64,000 nucleotides of DNA from Streblospio benedicti. Lineage: Eukaryota > Annelida > Polychaeta > Spionida > Spionidae. The stretch is from positions 12,335,069-12,399,068 of the forward strand of contig CM032662.1 of NCBI GenBank assembly GCA_019095985.1, given 5' to 3'. Shown here piece by piece: positions 37,757-48,953 of this stretch. The translations under genes were made by a program, and so were the position numbers. The notes beneath the pieces are model-generated. The model did not search any database. It had not been told where the DNA came from and was given only the letters and a program-made list of their open reading frames with translations. How positions within the stretch are numbered: position 1 is the stretch's first letter; every line of letters starts with the position of its first letter.

Positions 37757-39193
37757 ATGAAAATGGCTTCATCTACAAATATAGTTTGTGCCCAGACATT
37801 AAATTGGAATCTATGTATGTTTTGTCAATCAGATACTTCAGAGTCTTTATTAGATCCAGTCAGAGCTAATATGCAGAACAGGACAGGGTATGTAACATTA
37901 GCAAATCAGTTGGAACGTTTACACCAAATAAATTTTAACCCTCTAAAGGTACAAAATTTAAATGATATAAAACTGGAAGGAAGTTTTGAAAAGTCATTGA
38001 CAACCAACCAAACAAAATGGCACAAATCTTGTAGACTTCAGTGGAATGAATTGAAAGTAGCCAGAGCAGTAAAACGTCAATCTCTGAACACCTTGGATGA
38101 ACCACCAAGAAAATACACTAGAGGCTTGAAAGGTCAAAAGTATGAACTGGGTGCCCGCGCATGTATTTTTTGCAATGAATGTGATTCCGATCCTCTCATA
38201 AATGTGAGAAGTAAAAATATGATGAAAACAATACAATCATATGCTCATGCACTACAAGACACAAAGCCAGAACTTTATGTGCGAGCTAATTGTGATCTTC
38301 CAGCACTAGAGGCTAAATATCATAAACGTTGCTTGACACAACATTTCAACCTTGTAACATGTTTGAAAACACCAATCAAAGCTACCAAGACGCGCAGTGA
38401 TTATACTAATACATCAGCATTTGCAGAACTTCTTACGTATGTGGAAGAACAGAGAGGTACCAAAAAACCTTTCACTTTGTCTCACCTTCGTCAAATATAT
38501 GATAAAAGACTTCGAGCTAATGGTCTTGATCTTAAGAAAAGCAACTCTTCAGTTTTGAAGGAGCGTATACTAGCTCAAATTCCAGAACTGACTGCTCAAT
38601 CTCATGGTAGGGATATTATTCTGATATTTAAAGAGGACCTTGGTGAAATCTTAAATGCTCGGCGAAAAGTAACAGCAGCATCAAAAGTCCCAAAGAACTG
38701 GGCATCTTTCCTTCGACTGGACGAAAACAAAACCGAATTGTTTTCCTTTTTAAGTGAAAAAGTTACGACAATTAGAACTGAGGAAAAAATTATATGTGCT
38801 ACCAAAGGCATCAATGTTGTTTGTAATAGTGAAAGTGATTGTACATCACTGATGCCATGCTTCCAAGAAGAAGCTGATGGACGCATATTTTTGCATGTCC
38901 AGAACATGGTCAAGTTAGATCTACAAAAAGTAATCGTAGTAAGTGTTGATTCTGATGTTGTTGTCCTAGCTGTTTCAGTTTTCCATGAAGTAGATATGGA
39001 TGAACTGTGGGTATCATATGGTACTGGTATAAATAAGAAATACATCCCAGTCCATGAAATTGCAGCATCACTAGGACCGTTTAAGGCAAGAGTTCTTCCG
39101 CTCTTTCATTCCTTAACAGGGTGTGACACAACATCGGGATTCAAATACAAAGGGAAAAAAAAGTGCATGGGATACATGGAATGTCTTTCCTGA
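37757..39193 (+). CDS. Transposon protein, N-terminal part: zinc pairs and PIN/FEN-like domain
   Basis: The 478-codon frame starts at ATG 37757; the second ATG (37763, AAAATGG) has the better start context. Two zinc-binding signatures are visible: C20-x2-C23 with H89-x2-C92 (KWHKSCR), and C136-x2-C139 with H189-x2-C192 (KYHKRC). From about residue 369 come EEADGRIF, VSVDSDVVVLAV (D398, D400) and HSLTGCDTTS (D457). The acidic residues and their spacing resemble the PIN/FEN nuclease fold (E-x-D, D-x-D and a later D), so it may be a metal-dependent nuclease. The middle (residues ~280-330) is shorter than I recall for relatives, suggesting an internal deletion. The frame ends just after GCDTTSGFKYKGKKK, where the downstream frame takes over. 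The nuclease call is inference from motifs. Confidence 0.8.
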   Translation: MKMASSTNIVCAQTLNWNLCMFCQSDTSESLLDPVRANMQNRTGYVTLANQLERLHQINFNPLKVQNLNDIKLEGSFEKSLTTNQTKWHKSCRLQWNELKVARAVKRQSLNTLDEPPRKYTRGLKGQKYELGARACIFCNECDSDPLINVRSKNMMKTIQSYAHALQDTKPELYVRANCDLPALEAKYHKRCLTQHFNLVTCLKTPIKATKTRSDYTNTSAFAELLTYVEEQRGTKKPFTLSHLRQIYDKRLRANGLDLKKSNSSVLKERILAQIPELTAQSHGRDIILIFKEDLGEILNARRKVTAASKVPKNWASFLRLDENKTELFSFLSEKVTTIRTEEKIICATKGINVVCNSESDCTSLMPCFQEEADGRIFLHVQNMVKLDLQKVIVVSVDSDVVVLAVSVFHEVDMDELWVSYGTGINKKYIPVHEIAASLGPFKARVLPLFHSLTGCDTTSGFKYKGKKKCMGYMECLS

Positions 39194-39665
39194 TTTGACA
39201 ATGACCTTTTTAGAAATTGTCGATAATCCATCTGGCTGGAAAAATGTGAGTCCTATATTAGAACGTTTTATAATTTTGTTGTATGATAGAACCAGCGATT
39301 TGATGAATGTTAATGAATTACAAAAATCACTTTTTATGTTGAAAAATGGACAAATAGACAAGCTTCCACCAACACAGGGTGCACTTTATCAACATGTAAA
39401 AAGAGCAGTATATCAAGGTTCTTTTATATGGAGTCAAATTTTGGAACTTCATCCAAACATTCCAGACCCAAATGAATGGGGTTGGCAAAAGGTGTCCGGG
39501 TACTGGTTGCCTTACTGGACGGATCTACCTGAAGTAAATGCTGCATGTAGGGCACTGTTGAGGTGCAAATGTAAAAAGAAATGTTCTGCAGCATGTTCCT
39601 GCAAAAATAAAGGTTTACTGTGTACAGGAAACTGCAATTGTAGAGGAAGATGTAATCGTTCATAA
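39123..39665 (+). CDS. Transposon protein, C-terminal part with CXC cysteine cluster
   Basis: This continuation in another frame overlaps the previous one. Protein homologous in style to the family resumes at GKKSAWDTWNVFP, a motif I associate with the segment after GCDTTS in relatives, so the true junction is the run of eight A's at 39155-39162. It then encodes a helical region (WKNVSPILERFIILLYDRT), WGW and WLPYWTDLP motifs, and ends in a cysteine cluster CKCKKKC-x3-C-x-C-x6-C-x3-C-x-C-x3-C resembling half of a tesmin/TSO1 CXC DNA-binding domain. The stop at 39663-39665 is followed by AATAAA-like CAATAAAATT near 39700. The frame change in a homopolymer could be mutation, assembly error or slippage. 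Confidence 0.8.
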   Translation: MTQHRDSNTKGKKSAWDTWNVFPDLTMTFLEIVDNPSGWKNVSPILERFIILLYDRTSDLMNVNELQKSLFMLKNGQIDKLPPTQGALYQHVKRAVYQGSFIWSQILELHPNIPDPNEWGWQKVSGYWLPYWTDLPEVNAACRALLRCKCKKKCSAACSCKNKGLLCTGNCNCRGRCNRS

Positions 39666-40169
39666 ACTCATCAGCAGCGTAGTGTTGTATCAAAATGCAA
39701 TAAAATTATAAGTGTTTGGTTCAGTTTAGGATTATTGTCATGTGTATAGACCTTTGATGTGTAAGAAATATTAACAGTGAGTGTGTGTGATATTTAGGAA
39801 ATATTGTATAGACATAAAATGCTCTTTACATTGTCCCAGGAAGTATAGCATACTTGTAGTCATCGATAAAGAAAGAATTAAACAATATCTTAATAAGTCT
39901 TTGTTGATTATTTGGCATTAAAAAAGACATGGAATTCTTGCAAATACTTTGTATAGATAGTCTATCATAATATATAACCAAACAATGGTTTGATATCGTT
40001 AATTCTTACCACAATTACAAAAAACAGCAAAATTCATAAATTTGACCTTGTCGTTTGACCTTGAAGGAGAGGTCACAGGTCAAATCTTATGTTATTTTTG
40101 GATTCTACATACCCATGTTCCTATCTAAGGTCAATACAACTTTTGTGTCTAAATTCAATATTGAAGGAG

Positions 40170-40299
40170 ATAAATCCATTTTTATGAAATTTTGACCCTT
40201 TGACCCCCCTTTTGACCCCTTATAAGGTGAAAATTGAGATGGCTCCCAGGCTCATTTTAGTGCACTCATACCAACCAACAATCATACCAAGTTTCATAA
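40170..40299 (-). repeat. Right terminal inverted repeat of the transposon
   Basis: Complement of 36877-37004. It carries GGGGTCAAAAGGGGGGTCAAAGGGTCAA (shown here complemented, in part) against the left arm's GGGGTCTAATGGGGGTCAAAG, the main place where the arms differ. It ends GTTTCATAA before GAAT. Confidence 0.9.
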
Positions 40300-41389
40300 G
40301 AATTACGGCAGCAGACTACAGTGTGGTTTCAGTTGTCTAAAGATATTTTTGTGTCATTACTGGTTTGGTGAGTTTTTGTGCAACAGCATTTTGTTTGTTT
40401 TTGCAGATAAGTACTTTATATGAATCATGTTGTTTGACTATTTCAATAGTGCAACAAGAACCAAATTTATTAATTAAAATAAAGTGAACACCAATGGAAT
40501 TATATTCATAATTTCATGAAGTCTAATGGAATCGCTAATTTTGTTTAATTCAATTACATATCAAAACATGAAAAACGTTCTATCAAACATTTTTCATGAC
40601 ATACGGTAAACCCAAATGGGTGGTTCACCAAACTTTAGATGTTAACTGATAATACTTTTCGGTCATTCTGGCGCATGAGTCACTATTCGAATGTAACGTT
40701 AATGCTCTAACACTTCGCCCATTGGCATGTCCAGTTTCATTTGACGATGTTATGTAAATATCAATACATGACAAACTTCACGACAAACTTCAGCAATTAG
40801 GGCGTGCGATGGTTACTCACTAAGACCACATTATGCAACTGTTAATCCCCACTCGGCGGTCATGTTGGGCATCTCGGCTTAACCCGCGTGTGAACTATTG
40901 CATGTTCTCATGTGCATTCTATCCCTTCTCTTTAACTTGTGTGCTGTTTGGTTTGAAATTATCAGAGAGTAACCATGATATTTACAATTTTAAGAATTGC
41001 ATTATAGTAAATTTGATTGATGATACAGTTTAACTGTGACTCAAACTATGATGATCGGTAGAGCTTATGTGTAACTTGAGGAAAGAATGATTTCCTACCT
41101 TATATCATTTACTACTTGAATGACTCACTACTAGTTTTTACATCCAAAGTTCAGTCAAACTTTAGGAAAAATATTAAACCAATCTTAAAATGAAATAATT
41201 TTAGGTGACATACTATTTTCAAACCATTATAGCATTAGCTACGATTTTTTCTGTCATGAAAAGTACCCCCCATATTACTCATGACCTTTAATAATGCGAT
41301 TCTTCTATCACAGATGATTATCACAGATAATAACAAGCAGTTTTCCAGCAAAAACTTTACAATTAGCAATCAAATGACTTTTGTCACCA

Positions 41390-41860
41390 GGCAGTGTTCA
41401 GTGAGCGTGCCCAGACTCCCAGAGGTCATTTGTAAGGAGCCACCTTCTCCACTCTCTAGGGGACTCCCAATGCTCGCAAATAGGTGCGCAGACGCCAAAG
41501 TTTGGCTACCGCTCAAGTCTTTCAACTAATCATCCAAGTGTAACTACAGAGACAATTGCAGTATTATGCTCTAAGTAGAGCGTGCTGCGCTTTCGAAAGC
41601 CCTTCTCCACACTAATCATAATGCACATGGGCACGGTAATGGTTTGCCTGCGCGAAAATTTCAGTCTCGCCGCCGTTTTTATGATCATTTCATTGCGAGA
41701 TGTGTGTATGCATTCATTAGGCCTCTTTTTTGTGGCAGACGCAACTTTCCCCTCGTTAATCGCTTATTTGTGAGGATTGGTTCGCAAAGTGGAAAGCATG
41801 CATTTCTCGGATCTTTTCGCATCAGTGTCACGATGGATATTTGATGGACATGGAAGCAGT
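41390..41860. promoter_or_regulatory. Possible regulatory block downstream of the transposon
   Basis: A higher-GC, CpG-containing sequence (GCCTGCGCGAAAATTTCAG, TCTCGCCGCCGTTTTTATGA, CTCGTTAATCGCTTATTTG). Three plus-strand frames of 63-82 codons overlap here without any domain and without usable donor sites, arguing against an exon. Likely a regulatory or conserved element, unproven. Confidence 0.25.
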
Positions 41861-44636
41861 GGATTAAGATCGGTTTAAACTATTTTTTCGTGTTGTAGTG
41901 ACATCAGTTTTTTTCATAACTGTTGAGTGATTTGTAACAGACTTTTGCGTCTGCTGTTGCAAAAGGCATTTATGAGTGAAATTTTGTGCATGGCGTGGAA
42001 AATTACATCTTTGGATTAATCACAGTGGATGAAGGCTCAGTGCATTATAGGTCTGGCTTAATGTTGATGCTTCTCTGTCAATCGAAATCAACCATTTGTT
42101 TTTTCTTCCGCTAAATGTTTCATGGATATATGCGTTTTAAGAATTGACAAGCAGTGTCAAGTTATCAAATGTTTGACAGATGTTAAACTTCTGTGGCACA
42201 TGATGCTATTGTTTGAGAGGATAGTGTAATAAAATTGGAATGCATTGAAATAATTTCAACATGTGCTAAGAGGTTATGTTACAAAGAAAAGTTATGTGAT
42301 CTAGAAACAATTTTTTTAAACATGATCATTTGCACGCTTAATTAGGAGCTAAACATATATGCAAAAAGGGAGGAATGCTAAAAAATCATTTTACTGTGAT
42401 GATATGAAGATGCTTGATGGATACTAATTATATAGAACGTCTTATCTTGCTTATTCCATCGTTCGTGCATGACACCTTACTCTAAGTTCAGTGTTTCAAA
42501 TGAGGTATTAATCATAAACCTGGCTAATTTATGCAAGAATTTGAAGTCTTTGAAAACCCATTGAGACATGTTAAATTGTGAAATTACAAAAGGCTTTGAG
42601 ATGACACTGCGGATAAACAGTTTTATGGAAATCAAATTCAGCAGTAAGTTTTTATCATGCTCATTATATCAACTTTCTAATGACACGTCTTTTTAATGAA
42701 TGACCATCAACCCTCAAAACGATAAATCAGTGCTTCCGATTCGTCTCCTAGGGTTAAATATGCAAATTGGACAATGGGAGCAGGATCTTTTGTCAAGTGT
42801 CAACGTGAAAAATTATTAGATTAACGATTAGCACTTTGTACAGTTATTATGATTATGAACAATCTTGACCTAACAGTGACCGTTATTGCATTTGCTCAAG
42901 TGAAGTTGCCATGGAGTGAGCATTCGAAACGCATTTTTAAAAAGTTGAAATGCTTGTTTGAGTATTTATGCAATGTAAATAAGGCAATTTAACAATGTTG
43001 AATTGAACTTTGATATGATTGATTCAAAGATTATGTGTTATTTTATTTTATTCTCAACTGAATTTCGATGGAATAGATTAATTTTCCTAAATTTGGTTGT
43101 AATTTGAACTTAAGTTGTACAACCACTTCCAAGATGCGAGACAGAAATTTTATCAGAATTATCATTTTCTGAATCATGAATTGTGCAAATGAATTATGTA
43201 CTCTTATTTAGATTTTAAGTACCATTTTTTGCAGATGCTATATGTAGCTCTTAGAAAATATGTATGGACAATAAAGTAAGCATGCATCTTACATGTGAAG
43301 CATAGAATTTTCAAATGCGCGAGTTGTTAATAGAGAATTAAATGGCGACAGACAAAGATGAATTACTTGCCAGGGTTTCTCAAATAAGATGATCCTGCAA
43401 TCTATGGTAGACTATTTCATGGATGTATGATGGATATGTGGATTTAGATATGATTTAATATCATTTAAAACTAGTGCCCAAAGCGTATTGGTTGTGATGG
43501 GGAGCAAATACAAAGTAGACATGATAACAGTTTTAAAAAGTAGCCATTTTCTATTAAGCAAATTAATCAGTTGGCTAAAAAATTGTACATGCTATCTATG
43601 TAAATGAAGTAGCGTTTTAGATTATGTAAACACGTAATAAGATAGATTCTGAATATTATTTTAAGAGAATACATGTCTGAAGATGAGTGAATTATGTCGA
43701 AATATCTTGGAGTTGACACATTTTCAGATGTAAGGTAAAGTGTTCTAGGGCAATTTGATGTTGTGATTCCTGGAAAATTGAAAAAATTCTGATTACCCAA
43801 ATCAAATTTTTCATGTCACCATGTCACCATGAAAGATAAAAAAATGTTAAAAAAATAATGATTTTCCCGCATGCACACTCAAAGTTTCTGGTGTCAGCAT
43901 CTTCACTCCATCCAAAGCATATACCACCCACGAATAACAATGCATAAAAACAACATATGAGCAGCGTCAACTAGTTCATATTTTATATATACATATGTAA
44001 GAACATTAAGTACATGTACGTTACTTTGAAGCTATACATACACCCAGCTGTAACCTGCAGGCAATAACAACAAACATACGCGCAGACCCCCAGTCTGTCC
44101 TGTGACCACTACAAAGAACGGTGATGTAATAGTCTCAAACATCTCTTTGTGCACATACCTCTTGGACTAATTTCTAGCCACTTAGGCAAAAGAAGCTGCA
44201 TTTTTGCCATTACTCAGATAGGCCAGGTACGTCGTTTACATTTCTGTTGTGCTCTGTCTTTTTGTTTGATACTAGGCAAAGTTTATGTCAGGCTGTGTTA
44301 GTAGGCAACTTGTCATTGCGTGGATGCATTTCTAGTTTTATCAGCTTTTTAATGTAAGAAGATGGCTTAATAGGTTTTACGAGCTACTCTCATGTTTGAT
44401 TAAGTGCATAATCAGACTTTATAGTGTATGCAATGTAATAAACACACCTTAGGCTTTTTATAGTAACTCTCTTGTGAGTATTCAGTGACAGCTTCAGTCA
44501 TTTTAGTGTTGAGAAAGAGGTACATTTGCATTGTTGTTGCCACACTTGGTCTTACATGTGTCTATTTTAGTTGTAGGTTCACCCATGAATATACACCTTC
44601 TAAACTATTCAACATATTAGGGCCTAATGTGTGTTT

Positions 44637-44915
44637 CTATGGTCGAGTGGATAAGGAGTTGGACTAATGACCAGAAGGTCATGGGTTCAATTCCCTGTCG
44701 GGTCTGGTTCTGGTTGTTGAGCAAACTCATCAGTAATAGTTACGCACTGCTCCGTGGCTCCTACACGTTAATTAGGTACAGGTCATTGGGTTGAAAGTGT
44801 GAGTGAGTGTGTGAGTGAGCGAGTGTGTGATTGATTGATAAGCATTGTGCACTGAGTATATGAGAAATGATCGATTGATCAATAAATGCTCCAATGACCT
44901 GGTGTAAAACGTAGT
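44637..44915 (+). mobile_element. tRNA-derived SINE, best full-length copy
   Basis: The head TGGTCGAGTGGATAAGGAG (A box) and GGTCATGGGTTCAATTCCC (B box) are about 40 nt apart, as in tRNA genes. The body follows with GGTTGTTGAGCAAACTCATC, GCACTGCTCCGTGGCTCC and AGGTACAGGTCATTGGG, then an internal GTGAGTGAGTGTG microsatellite, and a tail CCAATGACCTGGTGTAAAA. The family is unnamed here. It is transcriptionally independent of KIF26 in principle, with a Pol III promoter. Confidence 0.75.
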
Positions 44916-46489
44916 CATGACAAATAGACTTGAATCACGATTGTAAATTACCACTTTTACATTTACATTTTATTCACAGTATGAAGCTCCTAATACTTGC
45001 CAATGAAAGTAGAGTCATTGCTTAACATTTATCTATTGAGCATTTTGGGTTTTGTATATATGGACGTCCAAAATACATTTTACAAGTCGAAGTAACCCTT
45101 CAATGAGTACAAGACACTCAAGGTTCCAAAGCATCTAATTGGAGGAAAATCTAGCAATGATGATCAATTTGTAAGGAAAAGAAAACATCTTGCATCGTTT
45201 TTTCAGGGACTATATCCTTTGATTACAAGACTGATTCAGAATTTCTCCACTAAGTGGAGAGCTGTAAGTCAGATGGGTAAATATGATGCCGTGTTGGGAT
45301 TCTCATCTATGCAATCTCCATGATCTTGTTGGTTCACGTTGGTAGCATATCAAATGCTTATTTTACAAGTGGTTTTTGTGAGGTGTATTTAGATGGCTAC
45401 CGTCGCAGTACAGTTGAATTTCTGTAAGACGACCACAGGTTCTGTGCTGAATGCTCACGTTAGAGATGTGGTCATCTTGATTGAATCTTCCTCAGCTGTA
45501 GAAAAAAGAGACCTCAAGCAACACCAGTTGTCACTTTGGAGAGAGAATCTTCATATTTTGGTGAAACTTGAAATACTTTGTGGTTGATGATTCAAATGTA
45601 CTGGTAGTTCCAATCTGTTTTTCAGGCTCAAAATGTTACAGATATCAATCTTCACTGTTCTGCAAATACAATCTTTTCATAACAAAAATCTATTGGAATA
45701 TGATTTCCTGATTTTGAATTTAGCCGTTCTTTCCATTGATGTGTTTGCGAATTTTATCATTCTCTAAATCTTTTTTTTTCTGTCAGAAAAGTGAGTATTT
45801 GTGACACAATATTAAAAGGGGAGGACATGTTTTCAAATGAAGCTTCATAGTGAATAGGAGATAATTACCCGTTTTAAATGGCCTTACATGCTAATAGTTT
45901 GCTGGTTCATTACATCCATTGTGCAATCTTAAAGAGGTCATCTTCTTTCAAGGTGAATCGACGAAATCTCGGCAGCGCAATCAATCATAAAGTGTCAGCA
46001 CTTGTGTATAGAGCTAATAACTGGATGGTATAAAGGACGAACATCTTGAGTTTTCCGAGAGCTGGCATATGGACCCAGCAGTTGTCATCCGCGCATAATT
46101 GCGGTGCACTTTTATCTGTTTAATAAGGATGTTGTCATTTGTGATTGACGCAGGTGATGAATTGTTGTCATAATGCGCTAAGTAAACGATAAAAGTTAAC
46201 TTCTTATCGATCTTTTTCTTATAATGGGTGCATTTATTCACTTTTTATGTATGTTCCTGTATGCAATTGTTTGTAAATCAACATAAACTTGATTTTCAAG
46301 GTCGCAGAAAATATTTCACAATTTAATTATGTTTTTTTTAAACAGAGGACTTAATCTCTTTACCATAGTTCGCTATTTATGCATAAAAAATGTGTTTGCG
46401 GCATGATCATTATGCAAATTAGGAAATATGATCACAATTAAGTCACCAGAATAATCATGTTTAATCTCATCCATCCCCAAACGGGACCT

Positions 46490-46700
46490 TGGCATAAAAC
46501 GGAGAGCATATTTGTCTAGCCCCTATCTACAAGGGCAACACCGCTCGATTGCTTGTCTGTCCCAATCTGCAAATCCTTGATGACTGAGAATAAAGTTCGG
46601 ATTTGCCATTCTGCCGCAAGAGATCAGTCAAAAGTTGAGCAATTCAAATAGAGCTGAGGGCAAGGGATAAACAAGCCATGAGGGTCTCCATGATGTCAAG
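46490..46700. promoter_or_regulatory. Possible regulatory block in intron
   Basis: A non-repetitive higher-GC block (AAACGGGACCTTGGCA, AAGGGCAACACCGCTCG, GAGGGCAAGGGATAAAC). Open on neither strand for long. Nothing more specific can be said. Confidence 0.18.
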
Positions 46701-48358
46701 GTTATCGCAAGCAGCAATCCATATACAGGTGTTCTTGGCATGTCCTGGGATGTGGGCCACTGGAAAACAACCATGAAAGCTGGTATCAGTGTTTCAAGTG
46801 TATTTTATAGTTTGGCGTGCTGTAAATTTTCATTAAAAATGTCGCAATGTTTTTTCCTGATTAGATTTGTAGTATGTAAATTCGTATACATGTAGGTATG
46901 TGTTTGTTTAACAATGGTTGCAAATATGTAGTGTGTTTTCTTCTATCTCTATCTTACATATGTTTAAAACCAATCAAGTCAATTGCATAAACTTATCATT
47001 TACAAATTAGACATAGTTGATGTAATGAATCATTGAAAGGGCCTTTTGAGATCAATTTATCTTTCTTAATTTTTGAAAATGGTTAAAACAGTCATTTTTT
47101 GTAGCGTGATAAGAAAAAATAACCAATTATGTCATCTCAGAGAGAACCCTCGCGAGAGCTTAGTCTAATATAATGATAGGGTTGAGTGACGTAATTGGCC
47201 ATTTGCAGTGTAAAATCTGTCACAAAATCACGCGATATCTTTTTCAACCTGTGCGGCTTTTAATTTATCACCTTGTCTCTGAAGTTCCTCCTTTTTTTCT
47301 GAATGCACATAAGGCTGTCTTTATACTATCATTGTCTACCAATTACATTCTGCAAGTCTTGGAAATCAGAGCCTGTCAGAGTGGAGTGAAATTGAATTCT
47401 CTGAAACTAGCATTTAGAACGTGCAATGAAAGTCGATGAAAGGAATGAAAAGTTGTGTAAAACGCACATCATTTACATTTGATGAAATTTTTATGTCTTC
47501 GGCCATTGTTATCACATGGTGATCACAGGTTGATATGATCCTATAAATGATTTAATAAAAGGCTCCATCCGAACATTACCAAGTACTAAAGAGGTGCATT
47601 TGAGGGGAAGCAATTTTATTCGCTGTAGATAAAAGACCCATGTGTAAGACTTGTTAAGAACCTGGAGACAAGTTAAAAGTATGCCGGTATCATTGATAAA
47701 ATAAATGCCTTTATAAGATCAAGTTGAGGTGAAAGGTGTCTATTTAGAAGGAACATTATTCGCTTTTATTGGTCAATTCATTTCATCTTGCGGTTTTGAC
47801 AAATGCATTGTGAGACGATCGTTTTAAAAAAAGCGACAATAAGTTTCAGAAAGCTCGTACCTTGCCCTTGGTGTGAAATAAACATTCAGCTACACGTATA
47901 TATTAAAATAACATTCCTATAAAACTTTGCTTTAAGGGGCATAAGTAATGCGAGAATGTGCTAAAATGAAAAGAGATATTTCCATTGATCCTAATTAACA
48001 CATTTCTCTGGTGGTTTTTGCCACGTTATTTATTATCAGAAATTGATAATAGGATCTCGAGTTTATTTACTGACGACTTAAAAAAAGAGACGTAGAATTA
48101 ATATTTATAGAGAAAACATTTTTATATGTATGACTTATATAGTTTGTCGTCTGCTTTAGAGAGTGGTGTTTGCCCACTTATAGTTAATGTTTTCTGACAA
48201 GCAGACTTGTCCATTTTATTTGAAGAAAGACACAAGAAAGATATCCGTGCCTTTTGTCACGCTGGTATGTCTTCTATTTAATTAAAATGTAAGACTCTTT
48301 GCAAATGATACTTTCTTCGAATGTAAAGTCTAAAACCAGCGCTAAGAATTTTTTAAGT

Positions 48359-48460
48359 GAAAGTTTAGTTAAGTTTCTTTTCATGTAACTCGTCTGAAAA
48401 GTGTGACATGAAAATTTAGTTAAGTTTCTCTTCATGTAACTCATCTGAAAAGTGTGACAT
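48359..48460. repeat. 51-bp tandem duplication
   Basis: Two adjacent copies of GAAARTTTAGTTAAGTTTC plus TTCATGTAACTCRTCTGAAA, at 48359-48409 and 48410-48460, differ at only a few bases. Recent local duplication in non-coding DNA. Confidence 0.85.
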
Positions 48461-48953
48461 AGGAAAATTTTTAATTGAAATTTAAGATTTAAAATTCGCG
48501 TATTCAATGCAAGTCAAATAGAAATGCAAACATACCAAAGTACAATCAAAGTGATGTCACTTTGACTTCTATATGTATCTTCATATCTTGTCATTATTTT
48601 TCTCTCAAATCCCTGGAGACCTTCTGTCCTGTGTCATAAACCACCTCCACATCCCTTGTTTTTACTTGAGTATTTCTGTTTCTCTGTGTCCTATATATAT
48701 ACATGTAGGAGTAGTGTGACATGCTGTTCCTTGTTGCTTAACTCTTGCATTTGTTCAGGGATAGATTATCTACTCCTGATTCGTGTTACATATAGAATAC
48801 CAAGTTAGTGCGAATACGTCGTACATTGTATTTGTATACGACTAAGGTATATCTGTTGGACTCTTATACTAGTATACAAGTACGACGTAGTACGTTCTCC
48901 CCAATTCCAGATAATCAATGACAACATGACCGATAACTAGAGTATTGCAAATA

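Larger units (their letters stand above)
36877..40299 (+). mobile_element. TIR DNA transposon with nuclease-like and CXC-domain protein
   Basis: The element is about 3.4 kb. Its left end (36877-37004) and right end (40170-40299) are inverted repeats of ~128-130 bp at roughly 90% identity by eye, beginning TTATGAAACTTKGTATGATTG. The host sequence GAAT lies on both sides (36873-36876 and 40300-40303); because of shared bases the duplication could be read as up to AAGAAT. Inside are an intergenic palindrome (37401-37455), the coding region in two overlapping frames (37757-39193, 39123-39665), and ~500 bp of AT-rich tail with ATAAA signals. The protein has zinc-binding pairs, PIN/FEN-like acidic motifs and a CXC cluster, and is not a recognisable DDE transposase. 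It lies in the same orientation as the host gene. It belongs to a family I remember as widespread predicted proteins in cnidarian and other invertebrate genomes, but I cannot give it a superfamily name. Confidence 0.85.

Noticed and set aside
38602-39045. 147-codon minus-strand frame
   Set aside because: Antisense shadow of the transposon protein.
44637-44710. tRNA gene
   Set aside because: A and B boxes are present but no proper acceptor stem or anticodon arm; body and tail match other SINE copies.
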